Assembly (NCBI GenBank): GCA_022788185.1
Contig: JALEVV010000082.1
Location: forward strand, 1-40,357
DNA length: 40,357 nt
Origin: Spirochaetales bacterium
GTDB taxonomy: Bacteria > Spirochaetota > Spirochaetia > Sphaerochaetales > Sphaerochaetaceae
Direction of reading: 5' to 3'
Shown one piece after another: positions 31,366 to 40,357 of the stretch. The notes beneath the pieces were generated by a model that was not told the origin of the DNA, searched no databases, and saw only the letters and a program-made list of their open reading frames with translations. How positions within the stretch are numbered: position 1 is the first letter of the stretch; each line of letters begins with the position of its first letter. The position numbers and the translations under genes are program-made.

Positions 31366-32241
31366 ATGGCAAGAATGTTGAATTCGGAATCAGCTTATGA
31401 TGATGACAAGGATGTACTCTCAATCTACTTAAAGGAGATCAACCGCATACCGATGATTTCCCATGAGGAAGAGAACGAATTAGCTCTGAAGGCAAAGGCG
31501 GGTGACAAGAGAGCTAGGGAGAAACTCATCAATTCAAACCTCCGCTTTGTCGTTACTGTTGCAAAGAAATATCAGGGACAGGGACTTCCCCTGGAGGACC
31601 TGATCAATGAAGGAAATCTCGGACTGCTTACGGCCCTTGAGAAATTCGAGCCGGAAAAGGGCTATCACTTCATTTCATATGCCGTGTGGTGGATCAGACA
31701 GTCCATACTCAAGGCCGTATGTGAGAAGAGCAGGGCGGTAAGACTTCCCCTTAACAGGGCAAATGAGCTCTTCCAGATCCAGAAGATCCAGAAGACCCTC
31801 ATCCATGAAAGCGGATCATCTGATGTCAGCGTTGATGACATTGCCGCTGAAAGCGGGCTTGAGCCCGATCTCATCAGGGACCTGCTGGCAGTATCCCGTG
31901 AGATGGTATCCTTTGACGCACCCGTTGCCTCAAAGGGTGAGATCAGCGACTCCAAGGTAGGTGACTTCATCGAGGATGATAAAATGGGTCCTGAGGAAGA
32001 GGTCATGCAGTCCAGCCTGAAGGAGGATGTGGAGACACTGCTTTCCACCCTCACCGAAAAGGAAAGGGACATCATCATCCTGCGCTTCGGTCTTCATGAC
32101 ACCAAGCCCATGTCCCTTAAGGAAATCGGCGATCTCTACGGACTTACCAAGGAGCGTATCCGCCAGATCGAGAAGAGGGCCATCGAGAAGATGAAGATGC
32201 CTGCAAGATACAGACTCATCGAGAGTTACAAAATAGCTTAA
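31366..32241 (+). CDS. Alternative sigma-70-family RNA polymerase sigma factor (RpoS/RpoH-sized)
   Basis: The 291-residue protein lacks region 1.1 of a housekeeping RpoD. It shows region 1.2 (DVLSIYLKEINRIPMISHEEENELALKAKAGD), region 2 (LINSNLRFVVTVAKKYQGQGLPLEDLINEGNLGLLTALEKFEP, with YAVWWIRQSILKAV for the -10), region 3 (SVDDIAAESGLEPDLIRDLLAVSR) and region 4 (LTEKERDIIILRFGLHD; LKEIGDLYGLTKERIRQIEKRAIEKMK). It would direct RNA polymerase to a stress or lifestyle regulon. AAGGAG lies 9 nt before ATG 31366; the frame also reads back to 31321, but that falls in the promoter. It is preceded by a sigma-54 promoter and followed by a terminator. Confidence 0.93.
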   Translation: MARMLNSESAYDDDKDVLSIYLKEINRIPMISHEEENELALKAKAGDKRAREKLINSNLRFVVTVAKKYQGQGLPLEDLINEGNLGLLTALEKFEPEKGYHFISYAVWWIRQSILKAVCEKSRAVRLPLNRANELFQIQKIQKTLIHESGSSDVSVDDIAAESGLEPDLIRDLLAVSREMVSFDAPVASKGEISDSKVGDFIEDDKMGPEEEVMQSSLKEDVETLLSTLTEKERDIIILRFGLHDTKPMSLKEIGDLYGLTKERIRQIEKRAIEKMKMPARYRLIESYKIA

Positions 32242-32252
32242 TTATTTTCGGG

Positions 32253-32289
32253 GGGATGGATGACGATGATCCGTCCCTCTTCTTTTTTT
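32253..32289 (+). terminator. Terminator of the sigma-factor gene
   Basis: GGGATGGAT (32253-32261) pairs with ATCCGTCCC (32269-32277), with one G-U pair, then TCTTCTTTTTTT. It lies 11 bp after the stop. Confidence 0.85.
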
Positions 32290-32299
32290 GCGTGCAAAG

Positions 32300-32314
32300 T
32301 GAAACAGTGTTTCA
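32300..32314. promoter_or_regulatory. Palindrome upstream of the ppdK promoter; possible operator
   Basis: TGAAACA-G-TGTTTCA is a perfect 7+1+7 dyad, 31 bp before the -35 box. Size and place suit an activator or repressor site. No T-run follows it, so a terminator is unlikely. Confidence 0.6.
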
Positions 32315-32345
32315 TTTATTATTTCCCCTGACTGTAAATAATCAA

Positions 32346-32373
32346 TTGACATAAATACCAATTCTGATAGAAT
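32346..32373 (+). promoter_or_regulatory. Sigma-70-type promoter of ppdK
   Basis: TTGACA (32346-32351) and TAGAAT (32368-32373) are separated by 16 bp. The leader is about 33 bases and contains AAGGAAA 8 nt before the ppdK ATG. Confidence 0.78.
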
Positions 32374-32412
32374 TATTGTGCTATTTATTCTCAGAAAAAG
32401 AAGGAAATTGTA

Positions 32413-35118
<2,706 letters not shown>

Positions 35119-35140
35119 CAGCACGTTCTTACTGAACAAA

Positions 35141-35169
35141 AGATCCCGGAGATGTGCCGGGATCTTTTT
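35141..35169 (+). terminator. Terminator of ppdK
   Basis: AGATCCCGG (35141-35149) pairs perfectly with CCGGGATCT (35157-35165), followed by four further T (five with the stem end), 22 bp after the stop. Confidence 0.88.
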
Positions 35170-35181
35170 GCATCAACAGAA

Positions 35182-35213
35182 AATAAAGCCGTTATTCATA
35201 GATGAATAACGGC
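35182..35213 (-). terminator. Terminator of the minus-strand lipoprotein gene
   Basis: On the minus strand GCCGTTATTCAT (35213-35202) pairs perfectly with ATGAATAACGGC (35199-35188), then TTTATTTTC. It lies 25 bp past the lipoprotein stop, back to back with the ppdK terminator. Confidence 0.85.
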
Positions 35214-35238
35214 AGTGATCTTTTAAGTCAAAACCTGA

Positions 35239-36330
35239 TTATTTGGATCGGACTCTGATATATGCAGGATTATTTGATGTAATTGCCTGTTTATCAATAA
35301 GTATTTTCAACAGGAAGTATCCGTTTGTTGTAATATCTGTTCGTTCACCAAATGTTTCTGCGGATGCAGGTGACCATGTAGCTGTATTGTATTTTTCCTG
35401 CAGCTGAGCTGGAGTAAGGGTTTCCTCGCTTTCAATGAATTCACTAATATTAATGGAATAATCTTCAGCAATCACCACTTCGGAACCTTTTTTACTGAGG
35501 ATTGCATTTTTTCCGATAAGCTTTCCGTCATTATAGAATCTCTTGTATATGTTACCTGAGAATTCATAAGTACCTGATGCTCCGCTCTTTGGCTTATAAT
35601 ATGCAAGGCTCTTGATATCTGTCTGGCAGTCTTTCAGCACCTTGATTTCAATTTCAATGTTTACATATCCCTCAGGATTTTCAGGACTTTCGATCAGTAT
35701 ACCTGCTAATACTTTATCCGCAGACCTGTATGTATCCTGATCATCAAGCATGGTAATCCAAGAGAATGGCTCATCACGAGTGTAAATGGCTACATCTCTT
35801 CCGGAAACATTATTTGTTAAACCAATGGAACCTCTTGCGTCTTTGTAGCAGTAGGTGTAGGTGAAGTCTGTTTTGGTCATCTGAGCACCTTCTGCATAAG
35901 CATCTTTGGTAGCTGAGAAATCGTAAATCTCACCAGGCTTATAAACCGGGAATTCTCCTGTATCTGCAGTAAAACCATCAGCAGTATACTTTACTTTATA
36001 TGTTCCGCTTTCAGTAAATACTATCTGTCCGGTAATATTATTCTGTACGCTTACCCAGTCAGATCCATTAAGCTTAAGCAATTCACCTTTAACAGATGAT
36101 GGATACTTATATGATCCATTGGACAGGCTTACGGTAACATCTGCAATGTATCTGTTTGAACCATTTTTGTATGCAATATCGTACTTGTATCCCGGGTCAG
36201 CAAAAACAGATCCAACCCGTCCTACCGTGAGTCCAACTGCAGATGCTTCGGGAGTTTTGTTACTGCATGAAAAGAGCAGTGCGGTCATTAGAAGTGCGAG
36301 TAAAACAATCGATAGTTTATGTCTGTTCAT
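35239..36330 (-). CDS. Lipoprotein of unknown function
   Basis: The 363-residue protein starts with a lipoprotein signal peptide (MNRHKLSIVLLALLMTALLFSC, lipobox LFSC, Cys about 22). The mature part is beta-rich and rich in Tyr, Lys and Ser. Residues about 75-130 look like an Ig-like unit (VSVQNNITGQIVFTESGTYKVKYTADGF), followed by a longer domain (about 130-363) with no clear family. GGAGGA lies 6 nt before ATG 36330. It is monocistronic, with its own terminator. The gene is noticeably poorer in GC than ppdK. The location is probably the outer membrane or cell surface; function not recognisable. Confidence 0.82.
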   Translation of the reverse strand: MNRHKLSIVLLALLMTALLFSCSNKTPEASAVGLTVGRVGSVFADPGYKYDIAYKNGSNRYIADVTVSLSNGSYKYPSSVKGELLKLNGSDWVSVQNNITGQIVFTESGTYKVKYTADGFTADTGEFPVYKPGEIYDFSATKDAYAEGAQMTKTDFTYTYCYKDARGSIGLTNNVSGRDVAIYTRDEPFSWITMLDDQDTYRSADKVLAGILIESPENPEGYVNIEIEIKVLKDCQTDIKSLAYYKPKSGASGTYEFSGNIYKRFYNDGKLIGKNAILSKKGSEVVIAEDYSINISEFIESEETLTPAQLQEKYNTATWSPASAETFGERTDITTNGYFLLKILIDKQAITSNNPAYIRVRSK

Positions 36331-36504
36331 AAATCCTCCATAAATAATATCAATATGGAATATAACTCATTTCTGTCGTAAAAGATACATTATTTTATCG
36401 TGCATTGATAAAAACTATATTCAGCACGAAGCGGAAACAATGTGCAATTTTATATATTCCAAATAATTATATTATACGTCCCTGAAAATCATTTGTGTTA
36501 AGTC

Positions 36505-36533
36505 TTGACAAACAATGTAAACAGTCGTTTACT
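36505..36533 (+). promoter_or_regulatory. Promoter of the tetR-GNAT operon
   Basis: TTGACA (36505-36510) and TTTACT (36528-36533) are 17 bp apart. The -10 overlaps the first operator, so the repressor would block polymerase. Confidence 0.6.
36517..36532. promoter_or_regulatory. TetR operator, copy 1
   Basis: GTAAAC-AGTC-GTTTAC is a perfect 6+4+6 dyad lying in the promoter spacer and -10 box, 35 bp before the tetR start. Confidence 0.82.
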
Positions 36534-36539
36534 TATGTT

Positions 36540-36557
36540 TGTAAACATTTGTTTACA
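36540..36557. promoter_or_regulatory. TetR operator, copy 2
   Basis: TGTAAAC-ATTT-GTTTACA is a perfect 7+4+7 dyad, centred 24 bp from copy 1 and ending 9 bp before the tetR start. Two identical arms next to a TetR gene strongly suggest autorepression. Confidence 0.82.
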
Positions 36558-36566
36558 TTGGGAAAT

Positions 36567-37172
36567 ATGAAGACTACAAAGGAAAAAATACTGAGAACGG
36601 CCCTGGGACTGTTCAGTAAATACGGCTTTGATGCAGTCTCAGTGGAAATGCTTTCCACTGAACTTGGTGTAACAAAAGGAGCACTGTACAGACATTATGA
36701 AAGCAAGGAAGCAATCTTCAGGGATATTCTTGCAAGAGTAACAGGTGAAGACAGGGAAAATGCGGAAAACAGCAATCTCCCTCTGGAAAAGGAAGGAGAT
36801 TATCATGTTTCATCTATCGATGATCTGATTGAGTTCACCCTTAAGCAGTTCCAGTTCTTCACCCTTGATGATTTCGGTTCAGCATTCAGGAGAATGGTGA
36901 CACTTGAACAGTTCAGGAATGCAGAGATGATTCATCTCTATCAGGATGTATTTATGAACGGTCCGCTGGAATATACAGAGAAAATACTTACATCCCTGAT
37001 GGAGGAGGGGAAGATAAGAACCTGTGATGCAAAACAGCTTTCAATTGAGTTCTTTGCACCATTTTTCACCCTGCTCTCCCTTAGTGATCACAGTGGAGAC
37101 AAAGTGGTACTGGTGGAAAGACTGAGAAAACAATATCAGAGATTCAAATCGGAATATATGGAGGAAAAGTAA
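36567..37172 (+). CDS. TetR/AcrR-family transcriptional repressor
   Basis: The 201-residue protein starts with the TetR helix-turn-helix: KTTKEKILRTALGLFSKYGFDAVSVEMLSTELGVTKGALYRHYESKEAIFRDIL (about 2-55). A helical ligand-binding domain follows with no family-specific feature that names the ligand. I start it at ATG 36567; the frame reads back to 36495 but that part lies across the promoter and operators. GGGAAA is a modest ribosome-binding site. It is coupled to the acetyltransferase gene (TAATG overlap) and probably represses this operon through the two dyads upstream. Confidence 0.92.
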   Translation: MKTTKEKILRTALGLFSKYGFDAVSVEMLSTELGVTKGALYRHYESKEAIFRDILARVTGEDRENAENSNLPLEKEGDYHVSSIDDLIEFTLKQFQFFTLDDFGSAFRRMVTLEQFRNAEMIHLYQDVFMNGPLEYTEKILTSLMEEGKIRTCDAKQLSIEFFAPFFTLLSLSDHSGDKVVLVERLRKQYQRFKSEYMEEK

Positions 37173-37783
37173 TGAGTCTTGTAATAAGAAGAGAAGAAAA
37201 GAGTGATGAAAGGAATAACGAGAATCTGGTAAGAGAAGCCTTCTGGAACGTTTACAAACCCGGATGTCTGGAGCACTATGTACTTCATGTCATGCGTTCA
37301 TCTCCCGGTTTCATCAACGACCTGAACTTCGTTATGGAAGAAGACGGTGAGATGATAGGGCAGGTCGTGTTCCATGAAGCAGAGCTTATCATGAAGGATG
37401 GTTCAAAACTTCCAATTGCAACCTTTGGGCCTATCGGGATCAGACCTGACAAAAAGAAAAAGAACTATGGCACGGTCCTTCTTGCCTATGCAATGAACAA
37501 GGCAAAGGAATATGGCATCAAGGCACTGCTGATGGAAGGAAATATCGGCTTCTATGGTAAACTTGGCTTCACCAGAGCATGCGATAAAGGGATACTCTAT
37601 CATGGCGAAACGGTGGACTTCCTTCTCTGCAGGGAACTGGAGAATGGTTATTTGTCCGACGTCGATTGTGCGGACTATATCACTCCTTCCGTGTACTATG
37701 TAGATGAAGCGGAAGCTGAGGAGTTTGATAATACTTTCCCATACAAGGAAAAACTTAAACTAGAAGGACAGCTTTTCAGCTAA
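37172..37783 (+). CDS. GNAT-family N-acetyltransferase (YhbS-like)
   Basis: The 203-residue protein fits the GNAT fold: MSLVIRREEKSDERNNENLVREAFW (strand and helix 1), NFVMEEDGEMIGQVVFHEAELIM, the acetyl-CoA region FGPIGIRPDKKKKNYGTVLLAYAMNKAKEYG, and FYGKLGFTRA typical of motif B. It resembles the YhbS/COG3153 subgroup with a C-terminal extension. The usual Q/RxxGxG/A loop is altered here (KKKNYGTVL). Substrate unknown; since the TetR gene is directly upstream, it may modify a toxic or signalling small molecule. ATG 37172 overlaps the tetR stop by one base, with GGAGGAAAAG just before. Confidence 0.88.
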   Translation: MSLVIRREEKSDERNNENLVREAFWNVYKPGCLEHYVLHVMRSSPGFINDLNFVMEEDGEMIGQVVFHEAELIMKDGSKLPIATFGPIGIRPDKKKKNYGTVLLAYAMNKAKEYGIKALLMEGNIGFYGKLGFTRACDKGILYHGETVDFLLCRELENGYLSDVDCADYITPSVYYVDEAEAEEFDNTFPYKEKLKLEGQLFS

Positions 37784-37825
37784 TTATTACACATACTTAA
37801 ATAGTGTAACCTACGAAACTTATCA

Positions 37826-37855
37826 TTGTTTTTTTATCGGATATGATTCTATAAT
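37826..37855 (+). promoter_or_regulatory. Sigma-70-type promoter of the lipoprotein/outer-membrane operon
   Basis: TATAAT (37850-37855) is preceded by TTGTTT (37826-37831) at 18 bp. The leader of about 27 bases ends in AGGAGG before ATG 37889. Confidence 0.72.
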
Positions 37856-37869
37856 TAGCATATCCGATA
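37835..37869. promoter_or_regulatory. 11-bp inverted repeat bracketing the -10 box
   Basis: TATCGGATATG (37835-37845) and CATATCCGATA (37859-37869) are perfect inverted copies with the TATAAT centred between them. Because the start point falls inside the right arm, it cannot form an RNA hairpin and is best read as a DNA-binding site. Confidence 0.72.
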
Positions 37870-37888
37870 AATATTTATAGGAGGAATT

Positions 37889-39367
37889 ATGAAAAAGAAC
37901 ATAATTTCCGTGTGTGCACTGCTCTTAGTCACATTGTTTATGTTTGTCTCTTGCAGCGGAAGCATTACTGATACGCTGTTAAAGGTTATGGACAGCACTA
38001 ACACAAATGTATTTGAACAGGCAGGCATGGTTAAACCTGATACATCCGCAGCTGACAATGCCCTTAAGGCAATGGAAAGCATACAGTCCACAGTTGAAGT
38101 CAAAGAAGACGGCACGATTAACTTATCTGCTCACGAAGAATTTAAGGTTCTGGCTGAGGCTGGAATTGAGATACAGCTTAAAAATGATCTTGCCAAAGTT
38201 GCCAGTCAGGCAGTCCTTGCTCCTCAGACTGAAACTCAGAAAGCTGAATTCAAGAAGGCAATCAACAGTGCTACAAATGATGCAAGCAAGAAAGCTCTTG
38301 AAGACCAGATGAAGAAAGAAGTCAGTGAGAAAGAAAAAGCAGCAGTTCAGGGAACGATGGCTGTCACCTCGGGTGCTATTGACTCAGTCGTAAGCAAGCT
38401 TAAAACAGAAACTGCTTCAGATGAGGTAAAGCAGGTAACATCCATTTTGGAGGGGCTTTCCAAGCAGCTTGCTGAAACTGCAAAAAATGAAACAGCGGTG
38501 ATTACTGAAGCAGATAAGGTTCAGGCTCAGCTCCTTACCAATATTGCAGTATCTGCTGCGAAAGCATCTGAAGCCATCGCAAAGTCTGCAGGAACTGAAG
38601 AAGCTCTGAAGAATCCTCAGGTCAAGGAGCTTATTGATGACACACTTACTCTCTATGCAACTGCGAAGATTGCATCAGGCAGTGTTGACATCCTCCAGAC
38701 GGAAGGTCTTTTCGATATTCTTTCAAGTGCATCTTCTTCTGGATCAAAGGCAGTAATAGAAATTGATGATAAAATTATGCCTCCAGAAATAAAAAAGCTC
38801 TTCATCAACCTGATTAAGAACAGCCTCGGAACTGATCCTGATAAGTATCCTTCACGCTACAATTCATATAAGAATATGGTTGAGTCAAGAAACCTGACAT
38901 ATGCTGTTATCGGTGGAAACAAGGTCACTGATTCCTCTCTTAAGGCGACAGCAACAACAGGTTCTGTTCTTGAGTTTGCAAATGCAGCACTATTCGCAAC
39001 ACTTCTAGATCCGTCAACAAAATTAGAAGTTTCACCTAAAAATTTTGTTTCATTTGCATCCCTCCTGAATGATATTGTTTCTTCATCACCTAACCTTTTT
39101 ACGAAATACGTCATTGAGGCAGAGGATTATAAAGGATTCCTGTCAGATTTCTTACAGGGTAATGCTTCGACAGCAAATTATAAGGATTTCACGATTGATA
39201 CTTTGAAAAAACTGGTCGATGTGGCAAAGACAGCAGACAATATGCTTACTGCAGGCGGTCTGAGTGTCAAGGATCTTCTTTCAGCACTGAATATTTCATC
39301 TACTGATGTGGAAATTGAATCACTTGATCAGTGGCTGGAAAAGCTCATTAATGACATGAAGAACTAA
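37889..39367 (+). CDS. Lipoprotein, helical, function unknown
   Basis: The 492-residue protein has a lipoprotein signal peptide (MKKNIISVCALLLVTLFMFVSC, lipobox FVSC, Cys about 22). The mature protein is Ala/Lys/Glu/Ser-rich and strongly helical, with coiled-coil-like stretches at about 85-215 (AQKAEFKKAINSATNDASKK; ISVVSKLKTETASDEVKQV-like heptads) and a more varied C-terminal half. I recognise no family. A very good ribosome-binding site (AGGAGG, 5 nt before the ATG) points to strong expression. The next gene begins 15 bp downstream and encodes an outer-membrane protein, so the two may act together at the outer membrane. Confidence 0.85.
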   Translation: MKKNIISVCALLLVTLFMFVSCSGSITDTLLKVMDSTNTNVFEQAGMVKPDTSAADNALKAMESIQSTVEVKEDGTINLSAHEEFKVLAEAGIEIQLKNDLAKVASQAVLAPQTETQKAEFKKAINSATNDASKKALEDQMKKEVSEKEKAAVQGTMAVTSGAIDSVVSKLKTETASDEVKQVTSILEGLSKQLAETAKNETAVITEADKVQAQLLTNIAVSAAKASEAIAKSAGTEEALKNPQVKELIDDTLTLYATAKIASGSVDILQTEGLFDILSSASSSGSKAVIEIDDKIMPPEIKKLFINLIKNSLGTDPDKYPSRYNSYKNMVESRNLTYAVIGGNKVTDSSLKATATTGSVLEFANAALFATLLDPSTKLEVSPKNFVSFASLLNDIVSSSPNLFTKYVIEAEDYKGFLSDFLQGNASTANYKDFTIDTLKKLVDVAKTADNMLTAGGLSVKDLLSALNISSTDVEIESLDQWLEKLINDMKN

Positions 39368-39382
39368 ATAGGGGTGACAAAG

Positions 39383-40357
39383 ATGAAAAGTTTTAAGAAA
39401 GTTTTAGCAATCACATTACTTATCGCAGTCTCAGTTTCATCCGTGTTTGCTGCCACTGCATTTACACCCGATACAGATGCTGCCTATAAGCTCGTTGCAA
39501 ATCCTTACAGAAAAACCAGTGCAAGGATGCTTTCCATGGGCGGTGCAGGTATCGCATTGAGATCAAATCAGGATGCACTTTATGTGAACCCTGCTTCTCT
39601 CGGTGAGAAGGGTCTTGTCTGGAACGTACCTAACATTGCGATCACTCTCTACAATGCACGTGATCTTGTTGCAACAGGTATCATCGATAACGCAAGTTCC
39701 ATCAAGGATGATATCGGCAAGTATGCTGAGACAGTTCTTGGTATCTTCGGAAAATCCGGATACAATAACATAATGACCATGGATGCCGGTGTCGGTGCAA
39801 AGCTTGGTCGTCTTGCTCTTGCCTCTGACGCACAGGTGAATATGCTTACATACACACCTGCAACCAGTGCTATCGATGTTTCCGTAATTCCTGAAGTTGA
39901 TGTCGTGATGTCAGCAGGCTTAGGCCTCAGATTCATGAGGGATTCTGCGATCAACTTTGATGTAGGTGTTGCAGCAAGACTCAATGTCAAGGCTTATTAT
40001 GACAAGCTTGATGCCAATTACGTTCTCAGCAACATAAACAACATGGATCAGATCGTAAAGCAGCTCACAGAAAACAAGCCGCTCATGTTCGCTTATTCAA
40101 TCCCTGTTGATCTCGGTTTTAACCTCAACCTTCCTGCCGGATTCACATTCAGTACCGTTGTCAGAAACATCAACGGTAATTTCAAGGCTCAGGTAATGGA
40201 CAGTCTCACTGATGCAAAAGACAATCTTAAAGACATCATGAACGGAAAAATCACAATCAAGAGCCCGATGACTGTTGATTTCGGTTTCGGATGGAAACCC
40301 AAATATGGTCTTTCCTGGCTTGCAAACCCCAACCTTGCAATTGACCTTGTAGATGTC
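39383..40357 (+). CDS. Outer-membrane beta-barrel protein, FadL/UPF0164-like (cut by right edge)
   Basis: 325 codons are seen and the gene continues past the window. A signal peptide (MKSFKKVLAITLLIAVSVSSVFA) is followed by NPYRKTSARMLSMGGAGIALRSNQDALYVNPASLGEKG. This is the segment typical of FadL-like and spirochaetal UPF0164 outer-membrane proteins (small-residue-rich, Gly-Gly-Ala-Gly, then NPA). Alternating amphipathic strands follow, such as VDVVMSAGLGLRF and SPMTVDFGFGWKP. Such proteins form barrels that may pass hydrophobic compounds or anchor other surface proteins. GGGG lies about 9 nt before ATG 39383. It is second in the operon behind the lipoprotein. Confidence 0.88.
   Translation, partial: MKSFKKVLAITLLIAVSVSSVFAATAFTPDTDAAYKLVANPYRKTSARMLSMGGAGIALRSNQDALYVNPASLGEKGLVWNVPNIAITLYNARDLVATGIIDNASSIKDDIGKYAETVLGIFGKSGYNNIMTMDAGVGAKLGRLALASDAQVNMLTYTPATSAIDVSVIPEVDVVMSAGLGLRFMRDSAINFDVGVAARLNVKAYYDKLDANYVLSNINNMDQIVKQLTENKPLMFAYSIPVDLGFNLNLPAGFTFSTVVRNINGNFKAQVMDSLTDAKDNLKDIMNGKITIKSPMTVDFGFGWKPKYGLSWLANPNLAIDLVDV

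Overview
The window looks like chromosome of a diderm bacterium, most likely a spirochaete (Sphaerochaeta/Treponema-like). This is an inference from the gene mix: many SPII lipoproteins, a FadL/UPF0164-like outer-membrane protein, a TolC-type RND pump, pyruvate phosphate dikinase and sigma-54 control. No marker gene (rRNA, tRNA or ribosomal protein) is present to fix the taxonomy.

Layout. 1-8300: the tail of an edge-cut membrane protein, a solo azlC (minus strand), then a four-gene plus-strand operon (membrane-fusion protein, RND pump, unknown lipoprotein, TolC-like channel). 8318-11610: a nucleoside hydrolase convergent with a YesM/YesN-type two-component pair. 11683-25190: a pectin/uronate/aldarate catabolic island. 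It holds a minus-strand operon (GH28, GH105, garR, a DapA-family lyase, a TIM-barrel isomerase), a divergent enolase-superfamily dehydratase, a tripartite tricarboxylate transporter (tctC-tctB-tctA), a divergent garD and an alpha/beta hydrolase. GarD should make 5-keto-4-deoxyglucarate, a DapA-type lyase could cleave it, and GarR would reduce tartronate semialdehyde to glycerate. Three copies of a TATCA-N5-TGATA palindrome lie in the tctC/garD divergent region and probably co-regulate uptake and catabolism.

25504-32241: an envelope-stress island. A divergent pspF-like sigma-54 activator faces a six-gene operon (pspA, pspB-like, pspC-like and three tandem DUF4097/LiaG-like beta-solenoid proteins). 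A -24/-12 sigma-54 promoter lies in front of pspA, and a nearly identical one (16 of 19 bases) lies in front of a sigma-70-family gene at 31366. This suggests a sigma-54 to sigma-70 cascade formally like RpoN-RpoS in Borrelia. Between the two is a roughly 300-nt, very hairpin-rich, non-coding stretch (30383-30675). It may be a solo HEARO/IscB-type omega RNA or another large structured RNA.

32413-40357: ppdK with a clear sigma-70 promoter and a palindrome upstream, a minus-strand lipoprotein, an autoregulated TetR plus GNAT pair with two GTAAAC-N4-GTTTAC operators, and an operon of a lipoprotein and an outer-membrane beta-barrel protein cut by the right edge. An 11-bp inverted repeat brackets that operon's -10 box.
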